Position numbers and translations under genes: made by a program. A stretch of DNA of 64,000 bases from contig JXTC01000016.1 of assembly GCA_002914845.1 (NCBI GenBank), forward strand, positions 630,766-694,765. The letters run 5' to 3'. The notes beneath the pieces were generated by a model, which was not told the origin of the DNA, did not search any database, and saw only the letters and a program-made list of their open reading frames with translations. The stretch is from Trema orientale (lineage: Eukaryota; Streptophyta; Magnoliopsida; Rosales; Cannabaceae). Positions 1 to 11,700 of the stretch are shown here, in pieces (within the stretch, counting starts at the first letter, position 1; every line of letters starts with the position of its first letter).

Positions 1-818
1 TCATTTAGGCTTAATCACACCATAGATGCCCGTTTTACTGAGTGAATACAATTCCCTTAAGCATATTACAATAATTTTCCCCAAACTTAGCTCCTGACCC
101 ATTTCCATTTTTTCAAATTTTTTTTGAACTACTAATTTGAAGTAACCAAACTTCTTCCTTCAAAAGATTTCCCCTTTTTGCTTTTCATAATTCGCTCACA
201 TTTCATAACAAGTTCTTAATTTGCTTCCGTGCATCTATGGTGTGAGGTGAGGTAATTTAGGAAACTATTTATCGGTAAAGAGCATTTATTGGGTTTATGA
301 AATAAAATAGTTCGAGGAATTGGCTCAATGTGGGAGACTAGAGATATTACATTTAATGGGTACGCTTGAAAGGCTCAACTGTTCCAAAAATGGCCTACAT
401 CATTTCTTCGATTTTTATGCTACCTAAGATTTTGCCTCGATTGACAATTAAACAGGTTCTAAGATAATGTGAGACTAGCTATTTTACTAAGCCACATGCA
501 TAAATCTATTCTAAGCAATTCAAGGTAAAATGCTCGTAACTATGTGCAAAAAGTGTTCAAGAGCTGTTCACAAAGCAAAACTACAACAGATTTGAGCACA
601 CAAACAGTCCTGACACTAAATATTTCGAAAGAGTTATTACATACATACTCTCAATTATATCATCGACCTTTAACCTTACTCAAAAGACTCAAATAATAAA
701 ATAAAAGAGAAAGGAAAGTGAAATGAAACAAACTCCCCCAAACTTAATAGGTACATTGTCGTCAAGTTACGAAACATTGAAAGACAAGGGGAGAAGCACA
801 TACCAGATGGGAGACCGC
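1..818 (-). other. 3' untranslated region of Athila element A
   Basis: No gene is seen here. Read on the minus strand, the segment follows the end of the env-like gene and holds two purine-rich tracts of the Athila type (AAGTTTGGGGGAG near 735-750 and CTAAGTTTGGGGAAAA near 75-92). Such tracts are typical of the long untranslated region that precedes the 3' LTR in Athila elements. No LTR start of the TGATGAG type is visible, so the 3' LTR probably lies left of the window. Confidence 0.45.
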
Positions 819-2018
819 TCAGTCGATCTCCATGGTGGGGTCAACGTCGGGGTGACCACTTGCCGTGAGCAGAGGGGCAGATGGTGATAGTGGTGGGGGC
901 ATTGGCGGGTACATCAGATGTCCTGATGGCACTAAAATGTGTGTTGTATCCATGCCAAAGTGAGTGGCAAATACGTTGATACAGTTAGTTTGATAGTCTG
1001 CCCATTAGTGGCACCATTGTTGTTGTGCCTGAAATTGTTGGTTGAACTGCTGGAATTTCTGGCGATGTTCATTAAGGCCTTATTCCGCTAAAGTCAACCG
1101 CTGGAGCATAGAGCTCAATTCATTATGAAATTCAGAGTCCGACTCTTCATCTTCGTCGTCGGGCTCGGCTATAGTTTCAGGTGCTGAAGTAATGGTGCGC
1201 TACCTATTAGAGGAGGCTCCTGTTGAAGAATAGGAGGCAAACTCATGTTTCAATAATCTCACCAAGGTAGGGCAGTTGAGAACATACTAAGGGAGGACTA
1301 ACTCATCACTGGGTGCCCAAACAACTCCCGCTCGGGAGCATAATTCAGTGATTAATGACGGGCACGCCTTGTGATTTCTCACTTGGCGAATGGTGTGTAG
1401 GATGGAACATCTAATCACTCTCCCAACATCTATAGATAAGCTTTTGATGATGGCATAAAAAAGAATAGCATGATTGGGAGTGATTTCGCTATGATGAGAT
1501 ACCGGCATCAGGCGAGCATTCAGGAAATAAGATCAAGCTTTGGTGGATGCAGACATGGTTTTGGTTTTGAAACATTTGTGCTCATCTTTATGCAATACCC
1601 ATTTAATGTCCGGTGTACACAGAATCTTCAATACATCATCATAGTCTGATGCTTTTTTAAAGACGGCTAACTCATCATTATAAATATTAGGTAGTTTGAA
1701 ACAGTTGTTGATGGAAGTCCTTGTGAATGCTACATTTTGTATATGCACCTTGGTGATACAGTTTCTATGTTCAGCTGCATTAGCATAAAATTCTTGCACA
1801 ATGACTCGTATTCCTACTTTATGTTGCTCACAAAGCTTCTCCCATTTTCTTCTTTTGATTTTAGTCACAATATCAAGAAAGCTATCTTCACCTATATCAA
1901 AACCTCTTTCAGAAATGACCGCTCTTTTACACCCAAACCGATTAGAAACTTCCAAGGAAACAAAATAGTCTGGATCAAAACTTGGGCTTCCAGCTCCAGC
2001 CTTCCTCTTTGGTGCCAT
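819..2018 (-). pseudogene. Env-like / putative plant transposon protein of Athila element A
   Basis: The frame opens at 2018 with MAPKRKAGAGS and runs to a TGA at 1533-1535. It then continues in the same frame through NARLMPVSHHSEITPNHA to a TAA at 1287. The motif REFYANA-like (QEFYANAAEHRN) and the SH.SEITP...LCSRAGV block match the conserved plant transposon domain (Pfam Transposase_32 type) that sits after integrase in many Athila elements. The TGA falls where a tryptophan codon (TGG) is expected. After a frame change the tail reads as an acidic, glutamine-rich, coiled-coil-like region (DSEFHNELSSMLQRLTLAE, QQFNQQFQAQQQ) and a proline-rich end, stopping near 819. At least four stops and one frameshift make it non-functional. 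Its natural role is unknown; 'env-like' describes position only. Confidence 0.72.
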
Positions 2019-3600
2019 TGTACATATGCTTAACCCTTCTAGATTCCCCCAAATAGTAGCATAACTATCACTTTACCACAATATCACACCACCAAGTACT
2101 TATGAAAATCAATTGAAGCAACACAACTACCCACCACTCAACACTAAGTATGCTCTTGGTTCTACAACAAAATTGCTCTCCTTAAAGGTAACAACAATTT
2201 TCATCCTCAAGGAGCCAAAATGAAGCAAAAGATGTTCAGCTTTTTCGCTCAAAGAATCACTAATATGGATGGGTAGGCTAAGAACACAAGGTAGTATAAC
2301 TCTTCCAAACCAAACTTGCTCTAAGTAAAAATGGGTACAAATCACCTCCCCCTAACCTAGAAGTAACAAGTGTATGTTTCTGACTCATAATCTTCTCAAA
2401 TAAAGCAATTTCATGCACTAAACATCATAGAGACATATTGTCGAATATTTGGTGTGCACAGAAAATTTGAGCTTGTAACTATAGTATTTATGTATCAATA
2501 TTCTCCCATATTTACAATCACCAACAAAAGCACCAATGTACACTATAAATCCACCAAAGATGTGAAAATGAGAGGAAGAAAACTCACTTGAAAAATTATC
2601 TTAATGAGCTTGTGTGACACACCAACAATGGAGTGGAAGGTTGGAGATGGTGATGGGGAAGTTGAGTGACAATGGGTGGAGATTGGAGGTGGAATTCGTT
2701 GATAGAGGAAGGAAAATGGTGATATTTTTAGGTCTTTGGTGGGAAGTAGGTTGAAGTGTGGAGGTAAGGGTGTGAGAGGAGCTGTTTTAAAGGGGGAAAC
2801 TTTGTTTTGTGAGAAAAGAGAGCTATGGCTTCCTTTAAAACTATGCTACCAGCGAGTGGCGCTAACTCGCGGTGCTTTTTTTTTTTTTTCCTCTTCTTGT
2901 TGCCGGGGTGCCACTGCCTAGGCAGCTACAGAAATATGGCACTGAGGCTCTATTTTATGGTGCCGGGGCGCCAAGGTTCTACTCTTGGGGCCCTAAAATA
3001 GCACTGGGGCACCATTCTGACATCCTAGAGCACCAAAATGCCTACATAAACTCATTTTTCTGCAATTAGGCCCTCTCAACATATCTTCTTCAACTTATTT
3101 CCAAACAACTCAACAAAACAAGAACTAAAACTAGAACTTCCAAAGTCAAATATTCAGAAACTTGGGTTACCTCTCAAGTAGCGCTTGTTTAACGTCTCTT
3201 GCTTGACAATACCATTCCTCATTGAGGATTAGCTAAGGTAACTAAAGACTCTTCTCAATCAAATTCTCCTCCCAAGTAATCCTTAAGCCTTTCGCCATTA
3301 ACTTTGAATCTTCTACTTGACTAGCATCTTCTACCTCAATTGCAACATATAGAGAGACATTAACTATTGTAAAAGGACCCGATTACCTTGATTTGAGTTT
3401 GCTAGCAAAGAGCTTCAACCGAGAGTTAAAGAGTAAAGCTTTCTGTCTTGGTCTGAAGTTCCGATTAATAATCTTCCTATCATGCCATCTGTTGACTTGT
3501 TCCTTGTACAACTTAGAATTTTCATAAACTTAGTTCTGGAACTCATCCATCTCATTGAGTTGTAAGAGGCGTCTTTCTCCGGCTGCTTGCAAATCATAGT
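2019..3600 (-). other. Spacer between integrase and env-like gene, element A
   Basis: No convincing gene. Around 3160-3190 the minus strand carries the CTTGAGAGGTAACCCAAGTTT-like block that commonly follows integrase in Athila elements. Between 2850 and 3040 there is a run of GC-rich GGTGCC/GGCACC half-palindromes in otherwise AT-rich DNA, resembling the palindrome cluster in the solo LTR at 44563-44671. Confidence 0.4.
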
Positions 3601-3609
3601 TCAACTATT

Positions 3610-4490
3610 TGATTGCCCAATAAGTCTTGTGCTCTAATTAAACTGGAAGATGACAAGCTTTCTTGAACAACAGCTTATAAGGAGATGTATCAATTAGAGT
3701 CTTGCATGCAGTTCGGTACACTCATAAAGCATCATCGAGACTTTTAGACCAATCTTTACATGTGGGACTCACTATTTTCTCAAGGATATTCTTCAATTCC
3801 CGGTTAGAAATCTCAGCTTACCCATTAGTTTGAGGATGATAAGCCATTGCAATTCTGTGTGTAACCCCATACTTAGTGAGTAGGGCTTCAAAGGACTTGT
3901 TGTAGAAATGGGAGCCTTCATCACTAATTACTGCCCTTGGTGTACCATACTGATTGAAGATGTTCTTCTTGAGAAAGTTGAGCACCACCTTGGAATCATT
4001 GGTAGGCAACGCAATATGTAAAGATTACCAAAGGAGGGAATGCATGGCCCTGTAAAGTTAGTTCTCCATACATCAAAAATTTCAACGTCCAAGATAGTGT
4101 TGGGGCGCAATTTATTCCTTCTAGTGATGTTACCCATTCGTTGACATCTTTCGCATCTTGAAACAAAGAAATGGGCGTCCTTGAATAGTGATGACCAATA
4201 GAATCCAGATTGTAACATTTTGACAGTTGTCCTTTCTCCTCCAAAATGACCACCATACTCCGAAGCATAACAATGGCAGAGTATGTCTTCTATCTCCTCC
4301 TTTCGCATGCACTGCCTAATAAGATAGTCAGCACATTGTTTAAATAGAAAAGGTTCATCCCATAAATAGTACCTCACATCATGCAAGAACTTTTTCTTTT
4401 GGTGATGGGTGAGGTTAGTAGGCATTTGCTTATACACCAGGTAGTTCACATAGTCAACATACCATGGTACATTGTTGTCTAGCACAAAGA
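3610..4490 (-). pseudogene. Integrase remnant, Athila element A
   Basis: Integrase inserts the element's cDNA into the genome. An H-H-C-C zinc-binding region is visible (HCYASEYGGH and, further on, CERCQRMG). The catalytic core follows, split over two frames: VWRTNFTGP, then PRAVISDEGSHF and YHPQTNG. In relatives the first block reads WGIDFMGP, so the first catalytic aspartate is replaced by asparagine. The second aspartate (SDEG) is present. Past 3818 the frame continues with stops (NRELK, LWVYRTA remnants) to about 3610. It lies directly after the RNase H remnant of the same element and is not functional. Confidence 0.85.
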
Positions 4491-4544
4491 GCTATTCATC
4501 GGGAAAGGTTTCATTAATCAACAACTCAACATCTTCATTTTTCT

Positions 4545-4999
4545 CCCCCTCTAATCTAGAGAGGTGATCAGCTACTTGATTTTCTGTTCCCTTTCTGTCT
4601 CTAACCTCTAAGTCGAATTCTTGCAGCAAAAGGACCCATCGAATCAACCAAGGCTTTGCATCCTTCTTGGTAATAAGGTATTTCTTGCTGCATGGTCTGT
4701 GTATACAATCACCTTCATACTAATTAAATAAGATCTGATTTTATCAAATATAAACACCACAGTAAGTAGCTCCATCTTTATTGTTGTGTAATTAGACTGA
4801 GCTTCGTTGAGCTTTTTGCTAGCATAATATATGGCATAAAATATTTTTTTTTTCACTGGCCCAAAACAGCGCCAACTGTATAGTCCCTAGCATCACACAT
4901 CAACTCAAAAGTTAAAGTCTAGTCAAGTGCAACAATGATGAGAGCTGTCACAAGTTTCAGTTTCAAGGTTTCAAAAGCATGTAAACAAATATCATCAAA
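4545..4999 (-). pseudogene. RNase H remnant, Athila element A
   Basis: The minus strand encodes pieces of the Ty3/gypsy RNase H: IFYAIYYASKKLNEAQSNYTT, KMELLTVVFIFDKIRSYL and VIVYTDHAA. In another frame it goes on with [18 protein letters not shown] and [16 protein letters not shown], the usual tether to integrase. The family degrades the RNA template during reverse transcription. The domain is shifted between frames near 4690 and cannot be active. Confidence 0.8.
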
Positions 5000-5944
5000 T
5001 TTGAGTACCTCACCTTTCTCAAGTATTATGCATAATGGTTTAGTAATTTTGGAGAAGTCCTTGATGAATCTTCGAAAGGATCCAGCGTGGCCAGGGAAAC
5101 TTTGAACTCCCTTGACATTGACTGGAGGAGGAAGCTTTTCAATAGTCTCCAACTTGGCTTTGCAAATTCAATACCCTTTTCGGAGATCTTGTGGCCAAGT
5201 ATTACTCCCTCTTGCACCATGAAATGACATTTCTTCCAATTAAGCACCAAATTTGTGTCTTCAAAATGTTTGAGCACTAACGACAGGTTATCCAAGCATA
5301 GATCAAATGAATCATCAAAAACTGAAAAATCATCCATGAATACCTCAAGAAATTGCTCCACCATATTCGTGAAGATAGCCATCATATACCTTTGGAAAGT
5401 GGCGAGAGCATTGCACAAACCGAAGGGCATCCTTCTAAATACAAAAGTTCCATAAGGACACTTGAATGTGGTTAACTCTTGGTCCTTTGGAGCAATGGTA
5501 ATTTAGTTGTAACCACTGTAGCCATCCAAAAAGCAGTAGAAGTCATGATCAGCAAGTCTATAGTGCATTTTATCGATAAATGGTAGAGGAAAATGGTCTT
5601 TTTGAGTGACCTTGTTTAGCTTTAAGTAATCTATACATACTTTCCACCCCATTACTATTCTTGTAGGAATCAATTCATTATTCTTATTGGTGACCACTGT
5701 GATTCCTCCTTTCTTTGTGACACATTGAACTAGACTTAACTAAGAGTTATCTGAAATGGGGTGAATGATTCCAGCATCTAACTATTTGATTATCTCCTTT
5801 TTCACCACTTCTTTCATAATAGGATTGAGGCTTCGTTGATGCTTAATAGAAGCTTTATGATCCTCTTCTAGCAAGATTTTATGCATGCAAATGGAAGGGC
5901 TCATACCTCGAATATGTACAATTATCCACCCCAAAGCAACTTCT
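5000..5944 (-). pseudogene. Reverse transcriptase remnant, Athila element A
   Basis: Conserved blocks occur in order on the minus strand: GWKVCIDYLKLNKVTQKDHF, PLPFIDKMHYRLADHDFYC, FLDGYSGYN, MPFGLCNALATFQRYM, then FMDDFSVF, the YxDD-type catalytic site. VILGHKISEKGIEFAKP and PPPVNVKGVQSFPGHAG follow. This wording is typical of the Athila lineage of Ty3/gypsy. The blocks are broken by stops and frameshifts between 5503 and 5430 and again near 5155. Reverse transcriptase copies element RNA into cDNA; this copy is dead. Confidence 0.9.
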
Positions 5945-6590
5945 TGTTGCCTTAAAACTCTCTATAGCTTCTCTTCATGTAACTCATCCAAATCAGCTGA
6001 GATGATGACCGGCAAAGTTGACTCTTTACTAAGAAAGGTATACTTCAAGTGGTTGGGCAGCGGTTTGAGCTCAAGAATAGGTGGAACCTCAATTGATGGC
6101 TTGATGGTAGGTCTAGCTTCAGGTAGTCTGTTAAGAGACTCAAACTGAATGTTCGCTTTATCAAAGAGAGGGAATATGTTTAAGGCATGCAAACATTTCC
6201 TAGCTTCTCATGATACCACACTACTCCCATTAAGAACTGTGTCTTCAAGTGAATCCTTTACATAACTAGTTTCAAAAGTTTCCATAACTAAGTGATCACA
6301 AACATCAACTCTATAGCAATTTATAGCAATCTTCGGGATCATCATTCAATTTTATGGCCCTGAAAATATTGAACTTTACCTCTTGATCATCAACTCTCAT
6401 AGTAAGTTCCTTTTTTTGGACATCAATTGTTCTCTTGTTACTATAAATGGTCTACCCAAGATCAAAGGAATTTCTGTATCCTTTTCCATATCAAGCATAA
6501 TGAAATCAGCTGGAAAAATGAATTTATCTACCTTAACTAGCACATCTTCCACAATGCTTTTCCACAAATTTAATATTTAATTTCATTTCG
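5945..6590 (-). pseudogene. Protease C-terminal part and linker, Athila element A (5' truncation point)
   Basis: The minus strand reads IVEDVLVKVDKFIFPADF, then PLILGRPF, the last third of the Athila aspartic protease. A linker follows with PILELKPLPNHLKYTFL and TLPVIISADLDEL. The protease active-site block (DLGAS in relatives) should lie further upstream, above 6590, but is missing: similarity stops near 6570-6600. Element A is therefore truncated at this end, with no gag, primer binding site or 5' LTR in the window. Confidence 0.8.
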
Positions 6591-6599
6591 TAGACAAAG

Positions 6600-6885
6600 A
6601 TGGTCACGTCTGAGGCAGAGGCTCTCACTCAGAATCAGTAATGTGCTCAGTCTTAGCATGGCGATGTTGCCCCATCTGCTAAGTCCGTGGTGAGGCTAGA
6701 ATGGGTTGATGAATTCTAGATCATGTCATAGGCTCTAAGGACTATATCTAGGTGGCAGAGAGGGATAGAAGCACTCCATCCATTGAAAAGTATAGGAGGA
6801 TCGAGGGTTTCTAGTACATGACAAGTCGCTAAGACCATTACAAACTTAAAGCAGTAGCTGGCCAAGAAGGATAAGGAAAACCAAC
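6600..6885 (+). mobile_element. Left fragment of a probable CACTA transposon
   Basis: This segment ends exactly at the CCAAC target duplication of element B and resumes at 14265. Read across the insertion, one frame gives a heptad-like charged stretch (QVAKTITNLKQ, LAKKDKENQHRLEETW) and another ends MPPPPEM and stop. A coiled coil followed by a proline-rich end is common at the C-terminus of plant CACTA transposases. The assignment rests on that and on the subterminal-type repeats at 14545-14773. The region is too decayed for certainty. Confidence 0.45.
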
Positions 6886-8452
6886 TGATGAGTGTAATTT
6901 AAATACATTTTGGACATCACATAATTAATGACTTTTTTTTAATGTTGAAAGGCTTTTTGTAGCATTTTGGCACAATTATTTTACGTATGTCAATTTCGAT
7001 ACTTATCTTATTTTCTTGTGTTTGTAGCCACTAATGCAAATATATTTGTTCAAGGCTCAAAATAATGATCCATTCATTCGAAGGCCAAAATGCAACTTTG
7101 AAGAAAAGTCCATGCTATGTGTGAATAGATTTTCCCAAATTTGAGTATTGCAGCACCCGTGCCACCATGCAAATGCCAGAATTTGACAAAGTTTCAACAG
7201 ACTAATTATAGCTCTGCCTCTTAGGAATCCAATTCTTTAAGAATTACCTTATTTAGATTTCTATAGCTCATTTTGCATCCAAATTACTGATGAATGTTCA
7301 AGCAGCTAAAGTTTAGAAAACATGGTTTATTTGTTCACATTCATACCAACTATTTTCAAGCCATTAATCTTGAAATCTTTCAATTCAAGCCTCCACCAAC
7401 CTAGTTGCTATTATTGACTGTAATTAGATCCCATTTACACTTACTAAATCATAAACTAAGACAGGTGAATGTCTAAGTATATGATAAGCTTGAATGGAGG
7501 GTTGGTAGTTGATTCAATGAATACACGTAATAGAGCTTTGAATGCTAATTTTTTGAAGGTAACTTGAAGGCCCTCCCACACTATAAAAAGAGTACCAAGG
7601 CACCATTCCAAGACAGGTATGCTAATTTTTTGAAGGCAACTTGAAGGCCGTCCTACATTATAAAAGGAGTATCAAGACACCATTCCAAGACAGACTTCTA
7701 CCATTCCACTCTTCATATTTTGAGAGAATTGTCTTCCAATTCTTCTTCGCACTTTCTATCTAAAATTTGTGAGATGAGTTGTAAGCTAGGCTAGTTTTAG
7801 AGCAAGGTTAAGAGATGATCTTTATTATTTAGTTTTTCTATTATTCTTCTTTGATTCCTTTGTAAGGTTTTTCAAGTTTATATATTTTGTTTGTTGAGCT
7901 CTTTATCCTTTAGTATAGTGAATTTAATGATTATATTATTTAACATCATATAAATCTAGTCATACTCTTTTTATATGATTGTTGTTAAAATTGTAATTGT
8001 TCTTAATTTGTTTATAGGTTTGTCTTTTATTGCAATATTGTCTATTCGATATATTATCAATTTTAGATAACTTATAAGATAAATTTTGTTGTTTTAATTG
8101 AAAGAGTTTTCCAAGCTAAATATATCTTTCATTCTTCTCAAATGATTTTCAAGATCATAATTTCCGATTGTATATTTGGGAAATGAAATATGCAATTGAG
8201 CAGTAATTAGGAATCAAAGTTGGTAACAGTAAAACAAGCAGTAAAGTGATTCTAAAAACCTTGTGTTTGTCATTTTGGTTATTATCATTGTTTATTGTCT
8301 ATTTTATTTTTCACGTCACCTCTTCATCTTTTTTTTCCTTATTCATACTGTTCTGTTATTCTTGTTAACCTTTCTTGTTGATTCATCCTCTCTGTGGGAT
8401 CGACACCCTAATCTATATTACGATAACTGCTTGTATATTTTGAGCATAGATA
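6886..8452 (+). repeat. 5' LTR of element B
   Basis: It begins TGATGAGTGTAATTT and ends CATAGATA (mutated from CATAGACA). It contains a 77-base tandem duplication with a TATA box in each copy (7543-7619 and 7620-7696). The 3' LTR has one copy. It also keeps 344 bases (7868-8211) that the 3' LTR lacks; the deletion there joins AGG to AGG. Confidence 0.88.
7582..7665 (+). promoter_or_regulatory. Duplicated TATA boxes in the 5' LTR of element B
   Basis: TATAAAA occurs at 7582-7588 and again at 7659-7665, in equivalent positions of the two 77-base tandem copies. In the 3' LTR the same site occurs once, near 13811. These are the likely core promoters of the LTR; whether both are used cannot be told from sequence. 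Confidence 0.6.
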
Positions 8453-8458
8453 AAAATT

Positions 8459-8477
8459 TGGTGTCATTGCCTGGGAA
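8459..8477 (+). other. Primer binding site, element B
   Basis: TGGTGTCATTGCCTGGGAA lies 6 bases after the LTR end. It resembles the TGGCGCCGTTGCCGGGGA type site used by Athila elements, with several changes consistent with age. Confidence 0.7.
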
Positions 8478-9139
8478 GTGCTAATTCAAGAATCAAAGAT
8501 TTCCAACTTTTGAAAAAGAGGTAAGTAAATTTTCCTATTGTTTATGTTTTTTTTTTTTTTGTGTGCTAGTTCATTGTCTTAGCTTTTTCAAAAAGAAAAA
8601 AAAAGTTAAAATTATTATTTTTCTTTATTTGTACATTAGTTTATATATCTATATATATATTCTCTTTTGTTTTGATTACGCAACATTTTAATTTGGTTTC
8701 TATAAAAAAAAAAAATCAAAATTGTGCTAGTCTTTCCTTTACTTTCGTTTTGATAAAATCAAATATTAATATTAGATTCTTAAGTTCCCTTTATTGCTTT
8801 TCAATTATTAGTTTTTTTTATTAGTTTATTTTTCTTTCAATTGTTTTCTATTTTCTCAATTAGTTATATATATTATACAAATTATTTTTCATTTTTTTTT
8901 AATAAATTTAGCTTTCTTTTCTTTTTTTTTTTGTTTGTTTTTAACAATTCGTTGGATTTTGCTTAGCATGTTTTTCATTAGTTTAAATTGTTTAATTTAG
9001 GTTTTATAATCTATAATAGATTTACATAATCTGATAGATATAGATTAATTTTAAACGTCTTAGACTTATATTTTTATTACTAAAAATAAAAAAACAAAAA
9101 AAAAATATTTTGGGTATATGATTTGGGAGAAAAACGAGC
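8478..9139 (+). other. 5' leader of element B
   Basis: An AT-rich stretch with long T runs between the primer binding site and gag; no gene is seen. It is probably the untranslated leader. Confidence 0.5.
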
Positions 9140-10550
9140 TTGGGAGACCTATTAGAAGACCCGAATTTGAGCCACCAATTTGTCCCAGAACTGTTTGTAA
9201 AGCCTCATTCGATTTCTTGGTCTAGTATAACATTATCTATTATACTTCCTACTCCTAGTAACATGAGTCAACACGAGGAAAACCCTATTATGTCCTTACA
9301 AGACTACCTACACCCTACCTGTATTGCCACACCATCATGCATTATTTTTCCTCCTAATACACCACAATTGGAATTTATACCTGGTATGATCCAATTTTTA
9401 TCTGCTTTCTATGGCTTGGAAAGTGAAAATCTATATGTACATATTAGGGAATTTGAAGAGGTAGTGGCCACTTTTCATAACAAACCCAATGCCATAGACA
9501 CTGCTAGATTAAAATTTCTCCCTTACTCCCTAAAAGATAAAGCGAAGAGTTAGCTATACTCTTTGAGACCAAGATTAGCTATACTCTTTGAGACCAAGAT
9601 CCATTGATACATGGGCGGAAATGACACAAGCTTTATTCAGCAAATAATTTCCACATATAAAACCAATAACCTTAAGAGACAGATCTCAACATTTACCCAG
9701 AAGGATAGTGAAACTCTATACCAAGCTTGGGAAAGATTCAAAGAGTTATTGAACATGTGCCCACACCATAGGTATGAAAATTGGTGATTAGTGAGCTATT
9801 TCTATAAGGGACATACCTATAGAGAGCGCCAATTTATAGAGATGATGTGCAATGGTGAGTTCCTACACAAGGACCCTAATGAAGCCATAGAGTACCTCAA
9901 TAAATTAGCTAAAAAGGCCGAAACGTGGACTAGACCTAGTGCTACTAATGGCACTAGTAGGTCACGAAAAAACGGAATTTACCATCTTAGGCAAGAAGAT
10001 AGCCTAAAAGCTCACCTAGATGTTTTTTCTAGGAACTTGAGGCATTGAAAATGAAAGATAGTAAAGTTATCCACATGGTTGCCAAGGTAGAAACTCAAGC
10101 TACTTGTTTTGTCTGTGGGGGAGTGGATCACTTAGCTAAGGATTGTCTAGCCTATAGTGAGATGAGAGGGGTTTACGAAGAGCAGTGCAATATCCTTGGG
10201 ATGTCTTAGAATCCATACTCACCTTATTCCAACACATACAATCTTGGTTGGCAAAATCACCCAAATTTCAGTTGGAAATCTGAATCCAACCAGCCCACAT
10301 CATCCTCGAACCAATGGAAATCTGAGGCATCACCACAAAGGTCTTATCCTCTATCTCAGTATAATGTTCCACCATCAAGATCCTTCTTAGAAAGAACCTT
10401 GCAAGCATTTACGGAGGCACAAAATAAGACAAACCAGAAATTTGAAGCTATCTTTACCGAAGTGGTGGAAGAGAACAAGGAGATAAAGAGTCAAATTACC
10501 AAGTTAACTAGTTCTCTGACAATCCAAGAACGAGGAAAATTTATCTCCTA
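9140..10550 (+). pseudogene. Gag remnant, element B
   Basis: Gag forms the virus-like particle. The first frame (9140-9553) starts MGDLLEDPNLSHQFV and includes YVHIREFEEVVATF and ARLKFLPYSLKDKA, Athila capsid motifs. A perfect 25-base tandem duplication (9550-9574, 9575-9599) then breaks the frame. The capsid resumes in other frames (LKRQISTFTQKDSETLYQAW, then 9791-10048 with NEAIEYLNKLAKKAETW). A CX2CX4HX4C zinc knuckle follows (CFVCGGVDHLAKDC, 10105-10146), and then the Athila signature NPYSPYSNTYNLGW near 10210-10250. Multiple stops and frameshifts make it inactive. Confidence 0.85.
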
Positions 10551-11700
10551 GCCTTAATCTAATCTAAAAGGACAACACATGGCACAAACCTCAAATTCAA
10601 ATGCTGACAACATCAAAGAGGTGAATGCCATCGTTACTCGAAGTGGCAAGATTCTTGATGAGCCAACTCCGCTGAGTCGAGAGAACAATAAAAGCCTTAC
10701 CACCACTTTAAGCAGTTCTGAAGAGGCCTCTCCATAAGAGCCTGGAAAGAAACCTCCAGTACAAGTGCCATTTCCCGAAGCTCCTCGAATGAGAAAGTTA
10801 CTGGAAAATCGAGGTGAGATTCTTGAACACTTGAAACAAGTTAAAGTTAACCTACCTTTATTACATGTGATCAAGCAGGTACCATCGTATGAAAAGGTGA
10901 CCAAGGATTTGTGCACTATGAAGAGAAAGTACCATACAAAGAAAATTGCATTCTTGACCGAGCAGGTAAGTGTGGTGATTGAGTAGAAAACACTGCCAAA
11001 GTATAAAGATCCGGGATGTCCCACAATCACCTACCACGTTAGGACACACGAGTTTGGCCAGGCCTTACTGGATTTAGGGGCAAGTGTCAACCTTATGCCT
11101 TATTTAATTTATATGCGTTTGGGCGTTGGAGAAATCAAACCGACATCTATGGTACTGTAGCTTGTAGACCATTCTGTGCGACGATCGAGGGGGATAGTGG
11201 AAGATGTTCCACTCCAGATTGATAAGTTCTACTATCCCGTTGACTTTTTTGTCTTGGACACTCAGTCTGTAATTAATATGGAGTCAAAGATCCCGTTGAT
11301 CTTAAGAAGACTATTCCTTGCTACAGCTAATGCCCTAATCAATTGTAGGAATGGTTTGATGAAGCTGTCATTTGGGAACATGATATTGGAAGTGAACATA
11401 TTCCATGTAGGGAAATAATCGTGAGATGAGGGATGAGTGTTATCATGCTGACATGATAGATACATTAGTAACAGAATAGTTCGACGAGAGCTACAATTTT
11501 GATCCTTTAAATTATATTCTTCATGATATTGATAGTGAATGTTTATTTTATCCCGATAATTTTAACCTTTCTACTGATTTTAAGACACAGGATACACAAT
11601 TGTGGCAACCACGCTTCAAGAAGTTGCCATGTGACAGCAAGAAGTCGAAACCATCTATTATGAAGACCCCAAAAGACAACTTAGATCCATAATTTAAGGG
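10551..11700 (+). pseudogene. Protease remnant, element B
   Basis: The frame 10765-10986 (FPEAPRMRKL, VNLPLLHVIKQVPSYEKVTK) is the usual linker between gag and protease in Athila. The protease follows: KYKDPGCPTIT, then ALLDLGASVNLMP (10,990-11,110), in which D-L-G-A-S is the lineage's form of the aspartic active site. VEDVPLQIDKFYYPVDFFVL and PLILRRLFLATANALINC follow to 11418. Stops occur at 10984 and near 11157. Unlike in related elements no reverse transcriptase follows. Confidence 0.82.
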
